64,000 nt of DNA. Origin: Fratercula arctica. Lineage: Eukaryota > Chordata > Aves > Charadriiformes > Alcidae. The notes beneath the pieces were generated by a model. That model worked only from the letters and a program-made list of their open reading frames with translations, had not been told where the DNA came from and ran no database searches. Location of the stretch: positions 50,135,672-50,199,671 of the forward strand of contig CANTUZ010000004.1 in assembly GCA_947846985.1 (NCBI GenBank). Reading direction: 5' to 3'. Within the stretch, counting starts at the first letter, position 1; each line of letters begins with the position of its first letter. This document shows positions 10,586-24,600 of this stretch, piece by piece. A program made the position numbers and the translations under genes.

Positions 10586-13500
10586 TCCAAGTCCCTGGCA
10601 CATAAATTGACTCTCATAAAACAGCACAGGAGCTCAGACTTCAGGAACACAGGTCCAACAGCCAGTCAACAGTCTGCAAGTCAGCAATGTAAATGCAGCT
10701 TATCCTCTGAAGGCTCTAGAGTAGCTTACCTGCAAAACCATTACAGGGACACGCAGTGGACGAGCCTCCCAATCAGGAGGACCTCTGCTACAGAATTATG
10801 ACCAGACTCCTCTACAGTTCTAGGTAGATCTTGAACTCTAGGAGGAAGCAGGAAGGAGGCCACCAGGAGTTTCCTTCATTTCAGGTAAGGAGAGGAGTTC
10901 TGCCATACTGTGCTGCTCCTGAACGATACTGAAACCAGCGTTGTGCCCAAGAGGCGGGTCAAGACACTTCTACACAGGTAAAACAGGAAAAAAAACCAAG
11001 GCAAAGCCGGCAGTGGTCCTGAAGGAATACACACATTTCTGTGCTCTGGGGACATTGGAACCTGTACCTGACCAAATGGCCACATGATGGCACCACAGCT
11101 TTGGGGAGCGAGGACACACCACTTCAGAGTCAAGACTAAAACCCTCTAAACCCCAAAAAGGTAGTACTGGTCTTCTCAAACTCCCATCACAAAAGGGAGC
11201 CAAAGGAATTTAAGTAATAAAAAGAGTTATTACAGTCACTTTGAAACCAATAAGTCAAACCTCTTCTTTTTAAAAGTGTGTTCCTTCTGCGCTTGGATTT
11301 AGAAGGAACAATAATAATTAAAAAAAGAGATAGCCAAAGGAAAGTTGTGGTACTACAGCAGAGATCCGATGGTTTGTCCAGCCATAACATATGAACTAAG
11401 TCCAGAGGTTTTTTTTTTCTCACAAGCAGCACTAAACATTTAATTAATTAGATCCCATCAGTTAAAAAGAGGATCTTACAATGTGAGGAATTCCAAAATG
11501 GACCAGTTGTGTCTTGGGTGCAGTGAGTGTTGAGGATGCAGGTCAAACCCACCTAGTGCTCTAGGGAGAAAAGTTATACTAATTGTTCAGCTGCCTTAGA
11601 GCAGAATATACAGAAGAAAAGCAGGATTTAATGAAATAAAGGTAAAAGGGTAAAGGTAAAAGGGAGTAAGTGGGGTTATCTGAAATGCAGCTCTCTAGGA
11701 TCGGACACAGCTGAGACACTAAGAGCATTACCAAGTCAGGAAGGTCACTCAGCAGCAGCTGGAGACATGCTAACACATTGCCCATAGTCTCGTTGGTCCT
11801 GTGGGGATTTAAACCCTGGAACATCCAAGTTGAAGATGTTGGGTTTTCAAGCAGCAACTCCCAGGGGATGCCAAGAACCTGTCTCCTTCATGAAAAAACA
11901 GCACATGGGGCCTTCCTACAGTGCATCCAGCTCTACTGAATTCAAACCGTGATCCAGAACAAAAGACTCTGTAGAAGAGGAGATACATTTGTCAATACAC
12001 AGATCAAAGAATCTCAAGGTAAGGTGCCTTGCATTTTCCGTCAAATCATCGCTCATATACACACATTCATTCTGTGGGCAGCTTTCAGGCACCAAAAAAA
12101 AAAAAAAAACCAACCCCGCAGCAAAGCGGCAGCACGGGGAACTGCTCTGGCATGTCCACAGCTCCAACTATTAGCTCCCCAGGCCTCAAACTTTAGGAGT
12201 GCTGAGAGGGTAGCTGGCGGTCTGTAACACAGTAAACCAAAATAGTTCAGGGAAGGGATTTGACAGGCACTGCATCATAGAAGACACAGAAAACAGCACC
12301 TGTTTATAACTCAGTGGGATGGCTTTTAATCGCCATCACCAAGGTCTTCGCAGAGAAAAGACTGAAATGTTTTCCAAAAGAGCTATATTCTACTCAAAAG
12401 AGGAGACAGACATTTAAAGTCCAGCACAGATAACGTTGCTTCTGCTGTCAGTGCCCATAGCATTTGGGGGAGGGAAGGAGGAAACAAGGCTGGTCTTCCA
12501 TTTAGGTAGAACTTGGGTCCCATCTAGCCAACAGCTCTTGATAAATGCAGGATGACCAAAAAATTTTAGCACAAGCAAGATCAGACACGAGACCTTGCGT
12601 CTCCAACTCTCCTACACAAAGAAGCAGTCATTAAAATAGTTTTTATTGAAAGCTGAAAAGGAAAAAGAGACTATGGACTTCAATGACATCAAATGATAGT
12701 TCACACACTAAAGCCAAACTTATATGCTACTGAGGGTTTGAATCAACCACTCTTAGAGAAATGGATTGTTTTCTATTGTTCAAGAAATTTCTACCAGGAA
12801 GGAGTTAAGTATATTTTTAATACCAAATGCTACTCAGGAACCATGTTCCAAGAGCCAGATGAAGGTACTTCCTCAAGTTCTCCAGGAGGAGGTCTGGTAC
12901 CATGCAAGTGTCTTTAAACACAGCAGTTTCTGAAAACAATGTTACCTCATCTACTTTAGAACAATTACCTTTTTGCTTCTTGCCTTATTTTTCCTTTCCT
13001 GCTCCCAGGAGAACCTTTATCTGCACACCTGCATGCACAGGAACAGGGAGAAGAATGAAGTCTGAGATGTTTTGGTTTCTGTCTAAAGGCATTAGGAATA
13101 CAGGACAGCTTTAGGCCAGCATCTGATGCTAGTTTGTCTGGGCCTTCAAGAGGTCAATCCTCGGTCATGAGAGCTAGTATTAGAGCAGCATCCTTAACAT
13201 TAAAAAGCCCTACATGCTTGTACCAGCTAAGCCTGTCTAAAATGTCTAATGACACAGAGATCGCTAAAAATAGATGGGTCGGATTCTACATAGGCCATTC
13301 TCAGAAGACAAGCAGACTGGCACGTACCTATTCGTATAAAAGGTATCACTGAGCCACTCATTTGGGCACGAGGAAATCTCTTTGACAGAGTAAATGCCCT
13401 ATGAAATAACAAACAAAACTCGCATCTCAACCTATTCTCCAAGCTTTGTCCCCAGCATTCCACCAAAGCAGTTGACCTGGAACAGAATTCCCTTCCCAGC

Positions 13501-16500
13501 TATTTGATAAGGTTGATCCAGACACAAAAGAAAAACCTCAGACTATGCCTGGCACTGCACCAGCACAGGCAAGCGTGACAGAGCCAGGTCACACGGCTGT
13601 ACATAAGAAAACTGGAATGAGGCCAGTCACTCGCGTCCACGTTACTCAACATTGTAAGATAAGCCTTCACGTTTACCACAGGATAAACCAGCCCATAGAA
13701 ACAGTATCTCTGAACATGAACAGTTTCTGGGAAAAAAAAAAAAAACACAACAAAAAAACCAAGAAAAAACCCACATCAAAACCAAAAGTCCAGCACCAAT
13801 CCCAAACTAAAAACCACCCACCTTCTGCAGCACTCTAAAATCAGAGAGAAGCCATTGCTGAAATTCAGCTAAAGAAAGCATCAAAAAAAAAAAAAGTATT
13901 CCAGTGGTTTATTCCACACTTTCACAGATGCCAACTGGGTCATTCCCAGAACCTGTGCACGGCAGACCTTCCTCGCACCATCAGGTCTAGCCTGTGGCTC
14001 CAGTGCTTCAGTGTACGCACACCCACCCATTGTGGAGGCATGTCACCCGAGGTTAATCAGCTTTCAGTGAATCCACCCAGAAAGCAGGAGCAGGTATTTT
14101 GAGAACACCTCCTACTCACAAATATCCTAACCAGCAAAACTAGCGTATGTCAACTTTGAAACATCAACTTTGAAATGCATCTATAGAAACAGTATGACAA
14201 ATCTAAAATGGATACGCATTATCATGCCATTTGGCCCTTTGGTCTCAGGGTAGTGGTACTCATCACCAATTCAACTGTTAGTACAATACGCAGCTTGATT
14301 ATTAAAAAGAGTATCAGTCTATCTCCTTAGAAAATCTAAATTTTTATTATACATACTGTATTACACTGAAAATACGTACCCAAAGACAGAATATTTTGAA
14401 TTTACAACTGTACAAAAAAAAAACCCAATAGAAAACATACGGGCTATGCTATAGATGTAACATTTTACAAAATGACAGTTCTTGTTAAAGGCACCAGATT
14501 CCCAGAGGGCTCTGGCTTAACATTTTTTAGTCTTTTTTTTTCCAGTCAGATCTTACTATGAAAATGGGATTCACTCAAACTGTATCATGTCAAAATCTCA
14601 AGCTTCTTTCATTTAGACAAGTCGTTTACACTTTGACACAACGTAGTGAGAGAAGTGACCAATTTCAAACCGAGGTGTCAAGCAACTACCAAAGGCTCCT
14701 CCCCATTGCACCCAGTGTCCCACAGTATTTAACTGAAGGATTAAATAGCAAAGCTAACAGTGAAAATCAAGTTAACCCACAAAATACTGGCCCAGTACTA
14801 GAATGTTAACCGTACTAAGCCTAGACTGTTCTGTATGGAGGTAACTACAAAGCACTGGAGTATAAAAAAAAAAAAATGTTCTGTCTAACGAAAGATGGAA
14901 TCTATGATCAGAACTCTTGCTCAGCATCCTCCTCAGGCTCACCTTCTTCATTACACTCATTTCACTCTTTCTGATCCTCATGGCATTCAGGATCTGTAGG
15001 GCAAGTTGTTAAAGAACCCTTGGTATGCACACATGTGTTCTTTCTCCCCTAAGAATAAAAGTTTTGGACAGGACAGGAAAAAAACACAAGCCACTTTCAT
15101 CACTTCTTTCTCTAGTATTCCACACTCTAAAAATCAAATAAGCTAACTGATATCATGCCTAGGCTTGCACAGACTGGTGCTTCTTTACAAGCAAGGGCAG
15201 GAGAAGCTGAGACATCCTGCCTTGCTGAGGTGCAGTAACACACTTTGGAAGTTTGGGCTTGCTATTTCCTAAAATTTCATGCTTGGATAAAGGGAAAGAG
15301 GAAAGGACACAAAGCTTTAAGAAAACTACTTCTCTGGTCGATTTCTCAGTACATCTGAAGTCATTCTAGAGTCAACAAATGTTTTAGTTTAATCTTGCAG
15401 CACACATTGAGCCTCACTGAATAGAATCCAGCTAACATCCAAGTGACTGAATATTCAAGACAAAAAAAATATTAAGTTCCAGGGCCAGATTTTGTTCTGT
15501 ATGCAACAATTCCATTACACTGGAATTTAAATGCTGATGTTGCCCTTTCTGAATCGTCTGGCATTATCCCTACTTTCAGGCCACTGGCTCGATGATTTCA
15601 TTCTCTGAACCAAAGAGCTCTATGTAGTTTTACTTCTTACCATATCATTTTAACAAAGTTGCAAAAGCTTCCCTTTCTTTAGGCATCTAAAAAAAGCTTT
15701 CTAGATTCACAGATGAAGTAATGCTCTAGTACTGAGGGTCATAAAGTCACTTTTAAAAATAAATTATTTTTTCAGTGTTAAATTGTCTCAACCTAATGAC
15801 TTAACGGAATTAAAAATATACTATGCTTCTATTTAAATTTTCAATTTATTGCATATGATTGACTTTAGACAAACAGGCCTGGAGACCAACTTTGTTATGC
15901 AGCAAATACAAATAGGTAGCAGCATGGTTAAGCTTCCTACACACTACTGCACTCAAATGACTTAGCTGCATTCTAGAAGGGCTTCTTGAAGAGGAGAGGG
16001 ACAGCACAGGCCTGAAATGCAGACTTCTGCCAACTAAGTTTAGTGAAGGACCCCCCATTAATCTCAAGTAAGCCAAAAGAGCCATCACACAGCAGCTCCT
16101 GATCACTACCGAACTGCAAAGACTCTTTCTTGCATCAACAATTCACAGTGGCAGTACATGCCCATCAAGTCAGCCAATTTTCTAAAAGTTCTTTCTTAAA
16201 AATTGTATTTGGTACTTGCAGCTTATCTAGCAAGCAGGAACAGAAGTATCATACATGTTTACATGTATGTAAATCACAGGAAATCTTTAAAAATCTGAAT
16301 GCAGACAAGAAAAGGAATGTCACTTTTCTTAACCTTTCTTTTAAGAGATGAATACTTTCATATTCTATTGTTAGCCCTTACTGTGTAACATACTATAATC
16401 AAATAAGTTATAACCATAAAAACGCATTTCTACTGAATTCATTCTAAAAAACTAAAACCCACTAGTCATCCTCACTTGTCAGGCTGTTTTCTATCTGTTT

Positions 16501-18000
16501 AAAGAAAAATCGCAGTCAGAATCACAATCTACATTGCTTCTGAAATGGTATAAATATGTGGAAGAGAGCCCCCAGTGTGACAGTTATATGCGAGTAACTT
16601 TCACACTAATACATGCATAACACTCCGTAATGGTAGCAGGTACCATCAAAGAACTCGCCCACTACATGAGCTAGAACATTCTGTATATTTGCTTAAATAA
16701 AGTTAAGAAATGTATACTTTTGGTCACATCTTAAAACACTGTAGAATACATATTTTCTCATTATTTATACTTGCCCTATCCTGTTGGATAATTTGTTTGA
16801 AAAACAAAAAATAAAATGCAATAAAAATTTCCCAGTACAAAAAGACTCTAATGAATCATTTAAACCTCTTTGTTAGTATGTAAGTGTACTTATAGGATTT
16901 GGTCTGCTTTCTTTTCAGGAAAAAAAAAAAAAAAAAAAGAAGCGCCTCATTTTGTCCTAAGAGTTTCACTTTAACATGAACCTCTAGTCAGCCCAAGGTA
17001 CCTCCTCAGCACCAAACAATTATGCTACTCATCTTTGCATTTCTTCCTTCTAAGCACCATTCCCAACCAAGCACAGCTCCACGTACAAGTATTGGCAGAA
17101 ACCAGACGTTTAAGGCAAGCCTCCTTGAAATGATGAAACCAAGTCTCCAAAGGATGAATCCTGATCTAAGTACATATGCCTTCTCAATACATGCAAGCTT
17201 TATTTGTACTATTAAAGCCAGATTATACCAGTGGTGTGAACACAGTTATAAAGATAAAAGTGTGCTTCTACTAGGAGAGGAGAAGTATAAGGCACACTTA
17301 TATGTTAGTACAACTGTGGCCACATTAGCGGTTACACTGATAGAACTACACTGGTAAGAATCACAGCTACAGTCATTCAAAACTTTTTGGATCAGGGCTT
17401 GGCAATCAAACACGTTATGACTGCTCAACTAAACATAAATTAACACTGCCTCAAGACAACAAATCTTCACAACCACCAATATTCAGATACTTGTCACTCA
17501 ACCACTTCTAGAGCCATCTTTAAGTTAAGCTGCAATTGGTCTCGAGATGTAGTAGTTTCACTTCCTCCCAGGTAAGCTGTGCTGTTCAAAGGGCTATGCA
17601 AGAGCCATAGATCAACTTCTACCCTAAGACTTACATGGCAAAGAGCTGTCAATTCCAGGCAGTGACAAGCCAACGCTACTTTTTTCTTAATTTTGATTTT
17701 TTTTTTTTCTTCAGAAAGTTACGATACTGTTTCTTTTGATCTCAAATAACGCCAAATATAGATTAACTCATGCTGGGCATGGACGCTGACAATATAGTGA
17801 GTTAACAAAGTTGCTCAATCCCATCCTATGACCCAAGCATAAGCAAGATAAACATACAGTGGGTACCATTAGACACTGGACATCTACCACCTGCAATATT
17901 TAGTTATACTGCAGCTGAATTACAAAATAGTCAAGCACTGACTTTTGGTGCTTTAAATGTCCATTCTTAAAATAGACCCCATGTAGCCAGAGAAAATATT
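10586..18000. other. Intergenic or 3' UTR-like, no supported gene
   Basis: AT-rich sequence with many short stop-limited frames lies downstream of NELFA. Minus-strand AATAAA signals at 17199-17204, 15845-15850, 14343-14348 and 12642-12647 leave open long alternative NELFA 3' ends. A C-terminus-like acidic frame at about 14927-15000 is discussed in the findings. I saw no SET, PHD or PWWP coding sequence of NSD2. Confidence 0.4.
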
Positions 18001-18027
18001 TTCACAATAAAAATCTGTGCCCTCATT

Positions 18028-18033
18028 TAATGG
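18028..18033 (-). promoter_or_regulatory. NELFA: Possible NELFA polyadenylation signal
   Basis: ATTAAA on the minus strand, about 410 bases past the stop codon, with T-rich sequence beyond. It gives a 3' UTR of ordinary length. AATAAA signals further downstream, the nearest at 17199-17204, are alternatives. Confidence 0.3.
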
Positions 18034-18442
18034 TAAACTGTGAATGACTGTGCAGTAGTCTTCTCTTCCGGTACTCAGAAGTAAACTGCTCCCATCTGTA
18101 ATCTTTCAGTTGTGATCTCCTTTTCCTGCATCTTGAACTGTAGGAAAACAAAAACACACCAACAACTCTCCCCCCCAAGATCACCTTTCCCTCTCCCAAG
18201 ATTCCTTTTTTTAACCAAAAAAAAAAAAACCCCAAACCAAAACAACCCCAAAACAAAACCAAAGCGAGTTTAACACCATCTTCTTCTGCGTTCACTGAGC
18301 CCAGTCAGGTTGAAGAGCCACAACTTTTACTCTGGAGGTTAATAAGAAATGTACGCATGAATGCTGTTTTGTACAGTTGAATTACTCTATGAGCTGGGTG
18401 ACTCTAAGCTTGATTTGGTCCAGTCTGCTGTTGCTGCATCTC

Positions 18443-18627
18443 TTAGGAAACATTAGTTATAGGTTTGTACTTCTTGAATCTGGTCCATTCACCAGTAGCA
18501 TAGTTCATTTCAAAGACCGTATCAACCAACATAGTGGTACTGCCAGTGCCATCTGCCTTTGGTAAGTCTTCTGTATGCTCACTAAGTTTAATTTGGATGA
18601 TGTCACCTTGCTCTTGGCAAGGATTCT
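18443..18627 (-). CDS. NELFA: NELFA exon 11, C-terminus, residues 465-525
   Basis: Acceptor TTTTCACAG precedes ENPCQEQGDIIQIKLSEHTE. The exon runs on through TTMLVDTVFEMNYATGEWTR to a TAA stop at 18445-18443. This C-terminal block is highly conserved in the family. Confidence 0.97.
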
Positions 18628-21600
18628 CTGTGAAAACAAAACAAAATTATACATTTCAGCATTGTATTAGAAGAGGTAAAGAACACTGGATGGAGATTAT
18701 AAACTTTATGCTGAAAAAAAAACCCCAAAACTCAACAAACCAACCCCAAACTGAGCAAGTAATGTCACTAATACATATAGCCACACAAAGATCTTCCTCC
18801 CTCCATACCCCACAGCCTGAGCTTTAAGGATAACAAAACCAGACTCCAGAAGATGAACTCCAAGGCTAATGTAACTGGAAGAATAACAAAAGGGGGAGTA
18901 AAGCATGCTGATGTCATTTCTGTCTGCCTCAAGATCCATAAGAGAAGCTTATATTTAAATGGGAGTCGGTAAACTTGAACTACCAGAGTTACTTTATTTG
19001 GAATATATTTCGTAGTTAAAAACCTCAACAATTTTCATCTGTTCTGGAAGCCCAATCAGCTTCACTGAAATCATTCACCCAAGACTCAGTTCCATTCCAG
19101 CAGAAGTATTGAATGTCACATTTCAAGGTACTGGAATTGACACTCAGGAAGCTCAAGAATATCATAATTGGCAGCTATCTACCCAGCCTTCAGAAGATGC
19201 TGACATTATTGCTGAAGTAATTAATATTGTTATATACTTATCTCTATATGCATATGTGAATATATGTAACACACACACTTCCAAAATAATATTTTACCTT
19301 GCATTACAAAAAAACTGTACATGTAGATATTAAAGTACACCCTCCTACTGCAATTTGAAGTAGCATCTGGTAGTAAGAGCACCATCATTAATACAAGATA
19401 CACAGAACTTTTAAAGCCCAGGGATCATCACCGTAACTCTACCCTGGTCATCTTCAATAATGTTTTGCATTAACCCTAATGCGCGAGCCACATTTAGGCT
19501 CCAGCACTCCAGTGATAAGAGCTCTCAAATACCAAATTAGAAACCAGAACTAGTGCAGATGATAGAGTTCACTTGAGGACGCTTAAGCCCCTTCTCATCT
19601 TACATCTGATAATCTCCTCAGTAAAACAGCCTTGGTCTATCAAGGCCAATATAGGACAGCATCTAGCTATAAGACAGCTTATCTCCCTGCGCAGCACCTG
19701 TGGCTACCTAAAGTCTCTGAGACAACAGTTGCTACATTTCTAATGCTAAGGAATTAGCGAAGAGGCTCTGTACTATGCAACCTGTATCTCAGCTTGCCGT
19801 GAAAGAACTTACATTCACTGGTCTTCTAGACAGGCTACTAGGACCTAACCAGTCTGCTCACGGTTCTGACTGGCTGCCTTGCTTCTCCTCAACCCCTAAG
19901 CTATGATATTATGTGTTCAGTTATGTATGCATTGTGAGCCTTGCACTCACATACACACATTTAGAAATGCTAGGCTCTATTTCAGATTTGTGTATTCAAA
20001 AGCAAGCTAAATTAGTCTCAATACATGCCTCTGGATCCTGCCATGAATCCAAGTATAAGAGCCTTTTCTGGCCTTGTAACTTTGTTTGCAGTCTTGAACA
20101 TTTCCTGTGCAGCATACATTTGCTCCCTCTGCAACAGATAAAACAAATATGAATTCCAGTGGAGAAAACACTGCCAACAGATACTGAATTAATACCCACA
20201 GACAAGCATAAGAGTAAGGTGGAAGCCTGTAGACCTACAAAGAGTAAACAAGAAAAGGCTTAACCTCAAGGCTTTTCTTCCTTAATGCTTACACCTAACA
20301 CTTACAGCAGTGACAACCAATTTCTGAAACTGGAAAAAGAGATTGCATCTTTAAATAGCTATAGAAACGTGCTAAAGGACTTAATGTTTACATTATCAGT
20401 TTTGTGTTCTTTATGACATTAGGAAAAAAGGAGAAAAACCCCAGTGCTTAGTCCACAGTCCAACAAACCCAGGCTTGCAATAAATTCAGAAGAATTTTTT
20501 TTTCTTTAATAAAAGAAGTAAAGGTACTAAAAAGAAAGTCACCCAGCTTCTTAAAATTCAGATCTTGCCAGCCAGGCTTACAGACATGCTTAGTGAAGTC
20601 TCAAATCAGCTGCATCTTTCATTAGTTATCTGCTTAACTTCAAGCATGCACATAATATATACCAACATACCAGCAATAAGAAGCTTCAGGATTTAAGTAA
20701 TTGCTGTTGACTTTCTTCACCTCCCCACTCATAGGCTTTAAAAGATGCATAATGGGTGTGTGCATGTGAGGGGATCAAGAAATAAAGGCTTTCACCTTAG
20801 AATGACCTACTGATATCTTTTCTCCTACCACTGCAATGATGGGATCCCTTTTAGCAGTTTACATTATATGCAATTGGCTGTGCAACAGCTCTGCTGGAAA
20901 TACACCTTTCTCCCAAAATTCTTTATAATGAGTAACACAAGATTATTTTACATAATAAATAGCAGTAAATAAAGACATCCTACTGTAACATTAACACTAC
21001 AGAACTAAAAGTGTTGGGATTTACATTTTTAAGACAGCAATACTAACAAAGCCACAAAACATTTTCATTATCTTTGGTTATAGAAAGCAGCCTCAACCAC
21101 TCCATGATCCAAACGCCAGGAACTGCCAACATACTAAATAAGATCCATAATAAATATTTGCATTTTCCGATCTACAACAAAAGCAGTCATCAAAAAGAAC
21201 CTGGTTTTACTTACTGTGAGAGAGAGGCTTTTTTTCGGTGGTGCCTGTTGCTGAGTTTGGGGGGCCACTTGTGGTGCTTGTGCCGCAGGGGAAATGGCAG
21301 GAGGTGTGGTAGGTGTTAGGGGTGAGGTAGGTGTAGCTGCAGGTGGGTTAGAGTTACTGTTATACATGGGTGTTCTTTGTTTGAATTGTGCAGGAAGAGT
21401 TGTAGTAGCATTTGGAGCTGCAGGTTCTTCAGTCTGTCTGTTAGTCTGCAAGGCCTCTCGTGCAGAGCCAGCTGCAAAAAACAATCAGGATAATTAAAAA
21501 CATTATAGTCCACAAACAGGGATTAGCATCACCAATGGCCTTTCAAGAAAACTAAAAATTTTGATTATTCCATTTTAGCACCACAATTTAATAAGCCATC

Positions 21601-24600
21601 TAATATCTATATGAAAAACCGAAGAGCTAATGGCTTTCCACTCAATTATCTTTACCAATAATTAGACAACTGAGTGACAAGCTGTCCAATATGGATTACA
21701 CTACACTATATTTAACATCAAATTTCATGGTTAATTAATATCAGATTTATTAAACTGAAACTGCTTCATTTATTTTAGCTTATATTGCTATAACCAACTG
21801 TACTCCGACCCTACCATGATTATCGCTGTACTGTTATGTAGAAGTCAAAACCACAAAAATATTTCATCAGCTTTTACCTAATGTAGCAGAAGCTTCCAAA
21901 GGAAACGGTAATTAAGTTTCAGCCAGTAACACATACTGAAAATACACAAATTCTTAAACAGATGACAGAATTAAATGTAGTCTTCACAAATCACTCATTA
22001 TTTAAACACTAACTGCTAAGAGGTTGAAAACCCCAGAGTACTGACAAATCCTAACTGTTATTTCTCAAAGTTGATCCATTCACCTGCACTTAGGGGAGTT
22101 ACTATTCTGAACCTGGCTGCAGGTGGAGGTTACACATATGATCAAGTTACTCTAATTTTGTAAGTTACCATCTGTCTACCCAACACTCTAGCCAGTTACA
22201 TTCTTTTCCAGCTCTTAGAAACAAGCAGAGCCACTTAAGTACCCTTCATGAATCTCACGAGGTTTAAGCTAATCTATTCACATTGTGTTCACAGTAGACT
22301 AAAAGGCAGATACAGAGCTACACTGATGCCTTTCAGATCAGATTTTAGAGAATGAGAGGTCTACCACTCTCCATCTAGGCACAGATATAGCATTGGTTTT
22401 AACAATATGGCTATTATCCAGTAAGATGTGGAGCAGGACAATGAACACGTGAAAGGACAAGCATTTGTAACAATTAGTTACCCACTAATTATGTAGAAAT
22501 TGCTTAAGTTTTATTACTGACTTCCTCTCATGTCAGAATAACTGACTTGCATAAAGTATGTCTTAATTATGCAACCTCAGATTACATGAGACCAAATCTT
22601 CCGTGTGCATCTTGTATCAAGGAAACAGCTTTATATTCCTTGTCCATAAGAGCTAGATACCCCATACTCCATGAGGAAAAAAAATAAATTAGAAAAAAAA
22701 ATAGAGAACAAAGACATTAGAGAATTTTAAACTAGGCTTTTCCTGCTGTTGAACACAATGCCAAGGCTCTGGAAAATAATACTAGCTGCTGACAACACTG
22801 ATGTGCTGTTGGCTGCGTTCCTTCTGGAGATGCCAATTTTCTACCAGAGAAAGATTTGCATGGACCTTCACAGAGATTCTGAACTGTTTCCAAGTGCAGT
22901 GATCAGGTTTTGCATATGCATTTTTCTATAGTGACCAACATGCTAGAGCTCACATACATAAAGACAAACATTTCAATACCAAACCACAACAAGCAAGAGT
23001 AAAAATAATGCATTAAACTGAAATGTTGGTTTTCTGTTAACTACAAGGTCTGGTAATGAATCCCAGTCATGCACATCTGTTAGCACAAACTGATACACTC
23101 CTTTAAGACTTTACATGCAGCAGGAAAGGAAAAGTAAAACCAATTGTGTTAAAATAAAAGGTGTAGAAATAAAGGATTTGTACAAACACTTTTTTACTAC
23201 AGGCAATTTTCTAGAATTGAAAATAATGTAGCACTTTTCAAAATATGCAGGAGCTCAGCTATTAGCTATCAGACTGCTATGAAAAAGTAAAAGTAAAATG
23301 CATGGCTTCATCCCAGCCTGGGTGAAAGTTATACGTACTTGCCCCTAGAAACTTATCTGACTCTTGAAAGCAACTGTTTTGTAAGTGCATACATATGGAT
23401 GTGTGTGTGGAATATGTACTCTAGACTTCTGTATATTACCAGTGTCTCTTTAGGGATTAAAAAAATGCTGGATTTTCTATTACAGAGTAAAAAAAAAAAA
23501 AAAAACAAACAGTAAATTGCTTTGCTTGCTTGACTTAACTAACAGTCATTTTAAGACTTAAAAATAACAAGCATTTTCTTTATTTAGGTTAAATGACATG
23601 TCTGGTTACCCAAAACCCAAAGGCTGGGTTCCTGCAATGGATTTTTAGACTGCTAAGGTAAAGTTTCAGTAGAGTTGAGGGACAGTAGGTTTGTAAATAA
23701 AAGAGATAGACAGTGAAACCCTATAGAGCTGAAGGTATTAAGGTGCAAAAGCAAAAAACTGTCGTTTACCTGGTTGTGTTTCAGAGCTTGGGATATACGA
23801 GGAAGACGGCACCACACTGGGGGTAGCAGGTAAGTAACTTGTAGAAGGTAGTGCAGGCTCATTGTTCAATGAGCCGAGTTTCTGTAAAACAGAAAAGAAA
23901 GTGTTACAGCCATACCACATATACTCACGTGCTGTTTCTGCATTTTAAATACATTTTCAACATTAGTTCTGCTACAATATTCCTTTTGGGAACTCAATTA
24001 CGAACTCCTCTGTTAGGGCAAGTCTGCCCTTTCAGCCCTAACTCCCTATACAAAATTCAGACATTAGAATTACCCTAGGAGAGAAAAAGCAGCTTTTATT
24101 TCCTCTAATTCAGATCAAAGTTGCTTCCGAAGGCACAACCTGAGCCAGGAAAAAACTTTTACAGAGAACGTACTTCTGCAAAGAGAGTCAAGCTGCTGTT
24201 CCTTTGTCCCATTCCTCAGTTAGTAGTGTGGAGACCAAATGATGAAATTTGTGCAGATGGTGCTCTCTGAAGAATTACACTATAGAAATAAGTGATCTTC
24301 TGCCGGAGCAAGCATACTCTTCACTATCAGCAAGCAGAAACCTGTGTTCATCCATAGGCAAAAGGCCTACTAAAATATCACCCAGCAGAATGCAAAGGCC
24401 TCTGGGACATAAGCAAGCAAAAGGCAGCAGTAAAAGCACAGGTAAAGCCCTGCTTCCACTGAAGAGGCAGTCAACATGAACATGATGGATGTCATCTAGG
24501 ATCAAGCCAAGAAAATGCCACATTTGTACTTAATCATGCATGATATTGCACACACAGCACAGAGACAACAGCATGGTATCTCTATGAAGATCTTCACTTT

